From positions 1-64,000 of the forward strand of contig JADJNZ010000007.1 in assembly GCA_016714015.1 (NCBI GenBank): DNA of 64,000 bases. The letters run 5' to 3'. Positions 16,917 through 23,786 of this stretch are shown here, in pieces; the first letter of the stretch is position 1, and the number at the start of each line of letters is the position of its first letter. This DNA is from Gemmatimonadota bacterium (GTDB lineage: Bacteria > Gemmatimonadota > Gemmatimonadetes > Gemmatimonadales > Gemmatimonadaceae). Position numbers and translations under genes: made by a program. A model generated the notes under the pieces. That model was not told the DNA's origin and searched no databases. It worked only from the letters and a program-made list of their open reading frames with translations.

Positions 16917-17963
16917 ATGGCACTCCACGAGCTCTCGGAACGCGAACGGCAAGTGCTCGAGGCCGTGGTCCGCTCTTATGTGGAGACGGCGGAGCCGGCC
17001 GGGTCGCGCACGATCTCGCGGCGGTTCGCCCTCGGCGTCTCCCCCGCGACCATCCGGAACACGATGTCGGATCTGGAGGAGAAGGGCTTCCTCTTCCATC
17101 CCCATACCTCGGCCGGGCGCATCCCCACGGACAAGGCCTATCGCGTCTACGTGGACGGGCTCATGCGCGTGGAGCCGCCGCCGGCGGCGGAGCGGGAGCA
17201 GCTCGCCGAACGGATCGCGAGCGGCGGGTCGGCCATCGAGACGATCCTGCGCCGGGCGGCGCAGTCGCTCGGCGTGCTCACCCAGGAGCTCGGGCTCGCC
17301 CTCGGACCCCGCCTTGACCAGACCATCCTGCTCCGGCTGGAGCTGGTCCGACTCTCGTCGGAGAAGCTGATCCTCGTCCTGACCCTGAAGGGCGGGACCG
17401 TCCGCACGATCTTCATCGAGATCCGGGGAGAGATCGCGGACGAGGCGATCGCGCTCGTCGAGCGCGTCCTGAACGAACGGCTGGCGGGACATTCGCTCGC
17501 CGACATCCGCGTGTCGCTGGGCTCCCGGCTCCGCGATGCCTCGCCCGGCGGCGACGCGTCGGAGCTGCTCAACATCTTCCTCCAGGAAGGCGACCAGCTC
17601 TTCGACGTGGGCGGGACCGCGCGGGAGGAGGAGGCGGTCGTGCTCGGCCAGGCGTCGGTGCTCGTCGAGCAGCCCGAGTTCGCGTCGGGCGAGTCGATGA
17701 AGCGGCTGATCGCGCTCACGGAGACGCGCGGGCATCTCGCGGCCGTCCTCCGGGACCGCACGGCGGCGCCCGGGGTGTCGATCACGATCGGTGACGAGCA
17801 CGGCTCCCAGCTGCTGGGCGGCCTGACGCTGGTGACCGCCGAGTACCGGGCGGGGGGCCTGACCGGGGTGATCGGCGTCATCGGCCCCACGCGCATGCCG
17901 TACGAGAAGGTCATCTCGCTCGTCTCGCACACCTCGTCGCTCGTGTCCGACCTGCTGACGTGA
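16917..17963 (+). CDS. hrcA: Heat-inducible transcription repressor HrcA
   Basis: 348 residues. N-terminal winged helix LSERERQVLEAVVRSYVETAEPAGSRTI and SPATIRNTMSDLEEKGFL (recognition helix), then HTSAGRIPTDKAYRVYVD, the HrcA signature, and a GAF-like regulatory domain ending LTGVIGVIGPTRMPYEKVISLV. Classical targets are CIRCE sequences at groESL and grpE-dnaK, which are not in this window. The gene is followed by a kinase gene overlapping by 4 nt (GTGA) and then by dnaJ, so the locus keeps the usual hrcA-dnaJ link without grpE-dnaK. Confidence 0.95.
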   Translation: MALHELSERERQVLEAVVRSYVETAEPAGSRTISRRFALGVSPATIRNTMSDLEEKGFLFHPHTSAGRIPTDKAYRVYVDGLMRVEPPPAAEREQLAERIASGGSAIETILRRAAQSLGVLTQELGLALGPRLDQTILLRLELVRLSSEKLILVLTLKGGTVRTIFIEIRGEIADEAIALVERVLNERLAGHSLADIRVSLGSRLRDASPGGDASELLNIFLQEGDQLFDVGGTAREEEAVVLGQASVLVEQPEFASGESMKRLIALTETRGHLAAVLRDRTAAPGVSITIGDEHGSQLLGGLTLVTAEYRAGGLTGVIGVIGPTRMPYEKVISLVSHTSSLVSDLLT

Positions 17964-19845
17964 GCGCGACGCGGGTGGACCCGGTCTTCCTCGAGTTCCA
18001 GCTCGCGGTGGCGGGCCGCTACTCGATCGACCGCGAGCTCGGCCGCGGCGGCATGGGGATCGTGTACCTCGCCCGCGAGGTCCAGCTCGACCGCCCGGTC
18101 GCCATCAAGCTCCTGCCGCCGGACCGGGCGACCGACGCCGAGGTCCGGGAGCGCTTCGTGCGCGAGGCGCGGCTGGCGGCCAAGCTCTCGCACCCGAACA
18201 TCATCCCGATCTTCGCGGTGGACGAGGCGGAGGGGTTCGTCTTCTATGTGATGGCCTACGTGGACGGCGAGACGCTCGGCGAACGGGTGCGTCGCGCGGT
18301 CCGATGCCGGCGTCGGAGGCGACGCGGATCCTGCGCGAGGTGGCGTGGGCGCTCGGCCACGCGCACGGCCAGGGCGTGGTGCACCGCGACGTGAAGCCGG
18401 AGAACATCATGCTCGAGCGCGGCACCGGTCGCGCGCTCGTGACCGACTTCGGGATCGCGGCCGCGATCGGCGCCGACGAGGGCCCTGCCGTCGCGGGGAC
18501 GCCGGAGTACATGAGTCCGGAGCAGGCGCTGGGCGGGGAGCTCGATGCGCGGAGCGACCTGTACGCGCTCGGTGTCACCGGCTATTTCCTCGTGTCGGGG
18601 CGGACCCCGTTCGCGGGGAAGCGCGCGGTGGATGTGGTCGCGCAGCAGGTCGCGTCGCCGGTGCCGCCGATCGCGTCGACCGGCGTCGCGGTGCCCCGAC
18701 GACTGGCGCAACTCCTCGAGCGCTGTCTCGCGAAGTCGGCCGCCCAGCGGCCGGCGAGCGCGCAGGTCCTCGCCGAGCAGCTCGGGAGCGCGATCGAGGT
18801 GCGCCGTGAGGTGCCGGCGGTGCTGCGCGCGTTCGTGAAGCGCGACGGTCGCGTGGTGGGGCCAGGGTCGCTGGTCGCCGGCTACATGATGCTCCCCGCC
18901 TCCATCGGGCTCGCGATGGAGGTCGGGGCGTTCGCTGCCGTGGGCGTCGTCGTGACGACGTTGACCGTCATCCCGATCGGGGTGATGGCCGCGGGGGCGC
19001 GCGGACTCCTGCGTCGGGGGTTCACGCTGGCGGACCTCGCGTCGGCCTTCGATCACGAGATCGAGCAGTTGCGTGAGGAATACCATGCGGGAGGTCGCGT
19101 CGACCGCCCCCGGCTGCAGCGCGCGGCGGGCATCACCGCGATCGCAGGTTCCGCGCTTCTCCTGGCCGGGATCGCCCTCCCGTTCCCGTTCATCGGCATC
19201 AACTGGATCGGTCCCGCCGCCGCGCTCGTCGGCGGCGCGACGGCGCTCGGTGGCGCGCTCGTCCGTGCGGTGATCACGGGACGGCGACCGCACGCGGCGG
19301 TCGAGCGCTGGAAGAAGCTCTGGACCGGCCGGATCGGGCAGTTGGTCTTCGCGCTCGCCAAGCGACTCGGTGGGCGCCCGCTCGCCGGCGCGGCGACGAC
19401 GCATCGCGCGACCGAGATGGCGATCGGGATGGCCGCCGACGAGCTGTTCGCGGCGCTCCCGAAGGAGACGCGGCAGTCCCTCGGCGATGTGCCGACGGTG
19501 ATCGCCCGCTTGCAGGCGGACGCGACCGAGCTGCGGGCGGCGCTCGACCGGCTGCAGGATTCGCTCACCGACGCCGGCGAGGCGGCGAGCGGCGACGGCT
19601 ACGCGGCGCTGCGCGCCCTGCGCGACGACGTCGCGACGCGGCACCGGCAGGTGATCACCGCCCTCGAGACGACGCGCCTCAACCTGCTCCGCCTGCACGC
19701 GGGGGCGATCAAGGTCGACGGCTTCACGACGCACGTCGATGCGGCGGGGGAGGTGTCGGCCGAAGTGCGCCGCCTGCTCGAGGCCCGCGGCGAGCTCGAA
19801 CGCTTCCTCCGACTCCCATCCGCCCCGAGTCGGACACCGGCGTAG
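17960..19845 (+). CDS. Ser/Thr protein kinase with C-terminal membrane domain (one frameshift)
   Basis: Kinase domain: GRGGMGIVYLA (Gly loop), VAIKLLPP (Lys), HRDVKPENIML (catalytic loop), DFGIA and GTPEYMSPEQ. One lost G near 18299-18300 (GGG to GG) splits the N-lobe from the C-lobe. The joined reading gives RRAGPMPASEATR, so an assembly error is likely. After the kinase come two hydrophobic hairpins (about 18870-19010 and 19120-19270, including GSALLLAGIALPFPFIGINW), then a coiled-coil-like tail rich in LRAALDRLQDSL. PknB-type but without PASTA domains. GTG start overlaps the hrcA stop, so co-expression with a heat-shock repressor is likely. Substrate unknown. Confidence 0.85.
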
Positions 19846-19874
19846 CGTCGGCACCGCGCTTGCACCCTACCCGT

Positions 19875-19911
19875 TAGCTTCCTCCACGGTCCCGCCAGAG
19901 CGGCAGGGACC
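19875..19911 (+). promoter_or_regulatory. dnaJ -10 box and 5'-terminal mRNA hairpin
   Basis: TAGCTT (19875-19880) places the transcript start near 19887, exactly where a stem begins: GGTCCC (19888-19893) pairs with GGGACC (19906-19911), with an inner GCC/GGC helix and one bulged A. The hairpin lies about 20 nt before ATG 19932. It could stabilise the mRNA or respond to temperature. Confidence 0.4.
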
Positions 19912-19931
19912 GGTCACCCTGGCTGCAGACT

Positions 19932-21068
19932 ATGGCGGACTTCTACTCCACGCTCGGCGTCGCCAAGACGGCGAGCGACGACGAGATCAAGCAGGCCTAT
20001 CGCAAGCTCGCGATGCAGTACCACCCGGATCGCAACGGGGGGTCGAAGGAGGCCGAGGAGAAGTTCAAGGCGATCACCGAGGCGTACGACGTCCTGCGTG
20101 ACCCGCAGAAGCGCGCGGCCTTCGACCGGTACGGTGAGGCGGGGCTGCGCGGCGGCGGTGGCGGGGCGGGCGGGTTCCATCACGTCGACCTCTCCGAAGC
20201 GCTCAACATCTTCATGCGGGACTTCGGGCTCGGCGACCTCTTCGGCGGCGCGGGCGGTGGCCGTGCGCAGTCGGGGCCGCGCGGTGGCGCCGACGTGAAG
20301 GTGGAGCTGGCCCTGACGATGCTCGAGGTCGCGACGGGCGTGAACAAGCAGGTGAAGATGAAGCTCCTCGATCCCTGCGAGCGCTGCACGGGGAAGGGGG
20401 CCGAGCCCGGCACGCAGACGCAGCGGTGTGCGACCTGCGGCGGCCAGGGCGAGGTACGCCGGGCGCAGCAGAGCTTCTTCGGGCAGTTCGTGAGCGTGGC
20501 CCCGTGCCCGACCTGCCGCGGCGAGGGCGTGATGATCCCGACGCCATGCAAGTCGTGCCGCGGCGAAGGGCGCCAGCGCGGCGAGCACTCGATCGACATC
20601 AAGATCCCGCCGGGCGTCTCGTCGGGGCAGTACATGCACCTGCGCGGCGTGGGCAACGCGGGCGTGCGCGGCGGGCCGCGCGGCGACGTGATCGTGGTGT
20701 TCGACGTCGTCGAGGACGAGCGTTTCGAGCGGGATGGCGAGGACCTCTACTGCGAGGTGCTCGTGACGTATCCGCAGTTGGTACTCGGCGCGGATGTCGA
20801 CGTGCCCGGAGTGACCGGCCCGTTGTCGCTGCGCGTACCGGCGGGCACGCAGAGCGGACATGTCTTCACGATGCGAGGCCGCGGGCTGCCGCGCGTGAAT
20901 GCGAGCGGCGTCGGTGACCTGCATGTGCGCATCCAGGTGTGGACGCCGCAGGAGCTCTCCAAGGCGGAGGAGAAGCTCGTCGAGCAGCTGCACGAGGTGA
21001 TGGAGAAGGCGCCCGAGAAGCGGGAGAAGGGCTTCTGGGCGAAGATGAAAGAAGCCATCACCGGGTGA
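19932..21068 (+). CDS. dnaJ: Molecular chaperone DnaJ
   Basis: 378 residues. J domain with YRKLAMQYHPDRN (HPD), a Gly/Phe-rich linker, four CxxCxGxG zinc modules (CERCTGKG, CATCGGQG, CPTCRGEG, CKSCRGEG) and the client-binding beta domains IDIKIPPGVSSGQYMHLRG and LRVPAGTQSGHVF. It stimulates DnaK ATPase and delivers clients. The C-terminus EKREKGFWAKMKEAI is the usual amphipathic end. Follows the kinase gene by 86 nt with its own -10 box. Confidence 0.96.
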   Translation: MADFYSTLGVAKTASDDEIKQAYRKLAMQYHPDRNGGSKEAEEKFKAITEAYDVLRDPQKRAAFDRYGEAGLRGGGGGAGGFHHVDLSEALNIFMRDFGLGDLFGGAGGGRAQSGPRGGADVKVELALTMLEVATGVNKQVKMKLLDPCERCTGKGAEPGTQTQRCATCGGQGEVRRAQQSFFGQFVSVAPCPTCRGEGVMIPTPCKSCRGEGRQRGEHSIDIKIPPGVSSGQYMHLRGVGNAGVRGGPRGDVIVVFDVVEDERFERDGEDLYCEVLVTYPQLVLGADVDVPGVTGPLSLRVPAGTQSGHVFTMRGRGLPRVNASGVGDLHVRIQVWTPQELSKAEEKLVEQLHEVMEKAPEKREKGFWAKMKEAITG

Positions 21069-21074
21069 GCCGCC

Positions 21075-21905
21075 ATGTGGCATCGCGTCCAGATCACGCC
21101 GTCGGTCGCTGACCGCGCCCCGGCCATCGCCGCCGCGATGTTCGCGGCGGGCGCCGAGGGCGTGCACGAGGACGCCGACCGCCTCGTCACGCACCTGCCC
21201 GCGGAGATGGACCCGCACGCCTTCGTGACGGCGGTGCGCGCGGTGGACGACGCGCTCGTGGTGGAGCACGCGGCGCTCGAGGACGTGGACTGGTCCGAGA
21301 AGTGGCGGGACCGGATCACGTCGCATCAGCTCGGGGCGCTGACGGTGACGCCGCCCTGGCTCGCCGAGGGGATGGACCCGGCGCGCACGGTGGTGATCGA
21401 ACCGGCGATGGCGTTCGGGACGGGCGAGCACCCGACGACGCGCGGGGTGGTGCGGCTCATGCAGGCGGCGATCCGTCCCGGCGATTCCGTCGCCGACCTC
21501 GGGGCAGGGAGCGCGATCCTCGCGATCGCCGCGGTGAAGCTCGGCGCGGCGCGCGCCTTCGCCATCGAGATGGACCACGACTCGATCGCGAACGCCGAGG
21601 AGAACACCGAGCGGAACGGCGTGGCCGACCGGATCGCGGTGCTCGAGGGGAACGCGGAGGAACTGCTGCCGCTCGTCGCGCCGGCCCGGATGATCCTCGC
21701 GAACATCATCTCGTCGGTGCTGCTCGAGTTGCTGCCGCTGATCGCGGCGAGCCTCACGGCGGACGGCCAGGTGATCCTGAGCGGGATCCTGCTCGAGGAG
21801 CGCCCGCGGATGCTCGCGGCGCTCGCGGCGCATGGGTGGACGGTCGAGGCGGAGGATGCCGAGGACCAGTGGTGGAGCGTGCGGCTGCATCGCGCTCGCG
21901 CCTGA
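21075..21905 (+). CDS. prmA: Ribosomal protein L11 methyltransferase PrmA
   Basis: 276 residues. Class I SAM methyltransferase with VIEPAMAFGTGEHPTTRG (PrmA signature), DLGAGSAILAIAAVKLGA (motif I), IEMDHDSIANAEENTERNG and MILANIISSVL (motif IV). It trimethylates L11 lysines and its N-terminus. Starts 6 nt after dnaJ; dnaJ-prmA-rsmE is a common bacterial order. Motif I reads DLGAGSAIL where DxGxGSGIL is more common. Confidence 0.94.
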   Translation: MWHRVQITPSVADRAPAIAAAMFAAGAEGVHEDADRLVTHLPAEMDPHAFVTAVRAVDDALVVEHAALEDVDWSEKWRDRITSHQLGALTVTPPWLAEGMDPARTVVIEPAMAFGTGEHPTTRGVVRLMQAAIRPGDSVADLGAGSAILAIAAVKLGAARAFAIEMDHDSIANAEENTERNGVADRIAVLEGNAEELLPLVAPARMILANIISSVLLELLPLIAASLTADGQVILSGILLEERPRMLAALAAHGWTVEAEDAEDQWWSVRLHRARA

Positions 21906-21930
21906 CGGCCGGGCTGGCGAGATTCGTCGC

Positions 21931-22722
21931 GTGAGCCTCCCGACCTTCGTCACCGACGATCCCTTCGACGCCCCCGGCACCGTCACCCTCGGCGAGGATG
22001 CGGCCCATCACATGCGCGTGCGGCGCCTGGAGACGGGGGTGCGCGTGGGGCTCCTCGATGGCGCGGGGACGCGCGGCGAAGGGGTCCTGACGCAGCTCGC
22101 CAAGCGCCATGCGGTCGTGAGCGTCGAGCAGGCGGAGCAGGTGGAGCCGGCGCCCGCGGTGCACCTGCTGCTGCCGGTCGCGGACAAGGACCGCATGCTC
22201 TGGCTCGCGGAGAAGGCGACCGAGCTGGAGCTCGCGAGTTGGCGGCCGGTGCTGTATCGGCGCAGCAAGCACGTGAACCCGCGCGGCGAGGGCCCGACCT
22301 TCCAGCAGAAGGTGCGCGGCCGCATGGCGGCGGCATTGGAGCAGAGCCGCGGGGCATGGCTGCCGGTGTTGTTCCCCGATGCGACCGTGGAGCACGCGAT
22401 CGCCGCGAGCGCACCCGGCGCGCGCGTCGTGCTCGAGCAGGGTGGAGCGAGCCTGTTCTCCGCGCTCACGCCGCTCCTCGCCGAGGCGCGATCGCGTGGG
22501 GCCGCGACCCCTGCGGTCACGATCGCCGTCGGGCCGGAGGGCGGATTCGAGCCGACCGAACTCGAGGCGCTCTCGGCGTCGGGATTCGTGCCGGTCCGCC
22601 TCGGCCGCAGCATCCTGCGGTTCGAGTCGGCTGCCGTGGCGGGGATCGCGGCGGTCCGGGCGATGCTGGATCTCGTGGGGGCGCCCGCGGCGGGCGTCGC
22701 CGACCTCAACGGAGTGACGTGA
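21931..22722 (+). CDS. rsmE: 16S rRNA (uracil1498-N3)-methyltransferase RsmE
   Basis: 263 residues. PUA-like N-terminus (GEDAAHHMRVRRLETGVRVGLLDG) and a SPOUT domain with EKATELELASWRPVLYRRSKH, ALEQSRGAWLPVLF, VTIAVGPEGGFEPTELEAL and LGRSILRFESAAVAGIAAVRAMLD (knot and SAM site). It methylates U1498 of 16S rRNA. GTG 21931 is chosen because the conserved domain starts there, 25 nt after prmA; longer in-frame starts would overlap prmA. Confidence 0.92.
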   Translation: MSLPTFVTDDPFDAPGTVTLGEDAAHHMRVRRLETGVRVGLLDGAGTRGEGVLTQLAKRHAVVSVEQAEQVEPAPAVHLLLPVADKDRMLWLAEKATELELASWRPVLYRRSKHVNPRGEGPTFQQKVRGRMAAALEQSRGAWLPVLFPDATVEHAIAASAPGARVVLEQGGASLFSALTPLLAEARSRGAATPAVTIAVGPEGGFEPTELEALSASGFVPVRLGRSILRFESAAVAGIAAVRAMLDLVGAPAAGVADLNGVT

Positions 22723-23060
22723 TGTCCGACTGCCTGTTCTGCCGGATCGTGCGGGGCGAGATCCCCGCGACGAAGGTGGCCGAGAGCGAAGCGTGCCTCG
22801 CGTTCCGCGACATCAGCCCGCAGGCGCCGGTCCATGTGCTGGTGATCCCGAAGCGGCACTACCGGTCGCTGGAGGAGGTCCCGGACGCCTCGGTGGTGGG
22901 GGCGATGTCGATGCTGGCGCAGGAGGTGGCGCGGAGCGAGGGGATCGCGGCGAAGGGGTACCGGTGCGTGATCAACACCGGGGAGGACGGCGGGCAGACG
23001 GTCGGGCACATCCACCTGCATCTCCTCGGGGGCCGCGGCCACAAGTGGCCGCCGGGCTGA
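22722..23060 (+). CDS. HIT family protein (histidine-triad nucleotide-binding, HinT-like)
   Basis: 112 residues. CLFCRIVRGEIPATKVAE is the classic HinT front, with the two cysteines as a zinc-site remnant. The triad is GHIHLHLLGGR, and DISPQAPVHVLVIPKRHY forms the nucleotide pocket. It hydrolyses AMP-lysine-type phosphoramidates; the cellular role is unclear. The ATG shares one base with the rsmE stop region, and the gene ends just before the rpsU promoter. Confidence 0.93.
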   Translation: MSDCLFCRIVRGEIPATKVAESEACLAFRDISPQAPVHVLVIPKRHYRSLEEVPDASVVGAMSMLAQEVARSEGIAAKGYRCVINTGEDGGQTVGHIHLHLLGGRGHKWPPG

Positions 23061-23062
23061 GC

Positions 23063-23091
23063 TTGCCCTAAGCCGAGCAGCGGCCTACGTT
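23063..23091 (+). promoter_or_regulatory. rpsU promoter (TTGCCC-N17-TACGTT)
   Basis: TTGCCC (23063-23068), 17 nt, TACGTT (23086-23091). The first spacer bases TAAGCC and the TTTA after the -10 are shared with the infC promoter at 37380-37408, suggesting common control of translation genes. Predicted leader about 57 nt. Confidence 0.65.
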
Positions 23092-23154
23092 TAAGGGCTA
23101 ACCACACCAAGTCCCCAGCCGGCGCACAAACGCCACGAAGGGGGGAAATCCAGT

Positions 23155-23343
23155 TTGTCGGAAGTCATCATCCACGAAGACGAGAACTTCGAGCGCGCGC
23201 TGAAGCGCTTCAAGAAGAAGTGCGAGAAGGCCGGGATCCTCAGTGATCTGCGGAAGCATCGCCACTACGAGAAGCCGAGCGAGAAGCGGAAGCGGAAGCT
23301 CAACGCGGCGCAGCGCAAGAACCGTCGTACGCGTTCGCACTGA
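23155..23343 (+). CDS. rpsU: Small ribosomal subunit protein bS21
   Basis: 62 residues. Begins SEVIIHEDENFERALKRFKKKCEKAGILSD and ends in a basic tail KRKRKLNAAQRKNRRTR, typical of S21, which helps mRNA anti-SD contacts on the 30S subunit. The start is TTG at 23155 with a strong purine run (AAGGGGGG) 9 nt upstream. Its stop overlaps the yqeY ATG by one base, so the two are coupled; rpsU-yqeY-dnaG linkage is classical. Confidence 0.93.
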   Translation: MSEVIIHEDENFERALKRFKKKCEKAGILSDLRKHRHYEKPSEKRKRKLNAAQRKNRRTRSH

Positions 23344-23786
23344 TGTCCGAGTTGGCTGCGCGGCTGCAGGGCGAGCTCAATGGCGCCCGCAAGGCGCAGG
23401 ACAAGTCCCGTGTCCTGCTGCTGGGCACCGTGCTGTCGGAGATCAAGAATCGCGAGATCGAGGTCAAGCGGGCCCTCACCGACGAGGATGTCGTCGAGGT
23501 GATCCGCAAGGCGATCAAGCGTCGGCGGGAGTCCGTCGAGATGTATGAACAGGCTGGACGCGGCGAGCTCGCCGCGAACGAGCGGCAGGAGGCGGAGACC
23601 CTCGAGGTCTGGCTTCCTGCCGCTCCGTCCGATGACGAGGTCCGCGCCGCGGTGCGCGAGGCGATCGCCGGCGGGGCCAAGGCGATCGGCCAGGTGATGG
23701 GGAAGGTGATGCCCCGGTTCAAGGGGCGCCTCGACGGCAGCGTGATCAACCGCATCGCGCGCGAGGAACTCGGGCCCCCCGCGTGA
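23343..23786 (+). CDS. yqeY: GatB/YqeY domain protein
   Basis: 147 residues, single GatB/YqeY domain: DKSRVLLLGTVLSEIKNREIEVKRALTDEDVVEVIRKAIKRRRES and the C-terminal RFKGRLDGSVINRIAREEL. It resembles the tRNA-binding tail of GatB. Its role is unsettled; it often sits beside rpsU, as here. Ends in a GTGA overlap with mutS2. Confidence 0.92.
   Translation: MSELAARLQGELNGARKAQDKSRVLLLGTVLSEIKNREIEVKRALTDEDVVEVIRKAIKRRRESVEMYEQAGRGELAANERQEAETLEVWLPAAPSDDEVRAAVREAIAGGAKAIGQVMGKVMPRFKGRLDGSVINRIAREELGPPA

Noticed and set aside
16860..19931. CIRCE elements upstream of hrcA or dnaJ
   Set aside because: No TTAGCACTC-N9-GAGTGCTAA or close variant; the hrcA palindrome is unrelated in sequence.
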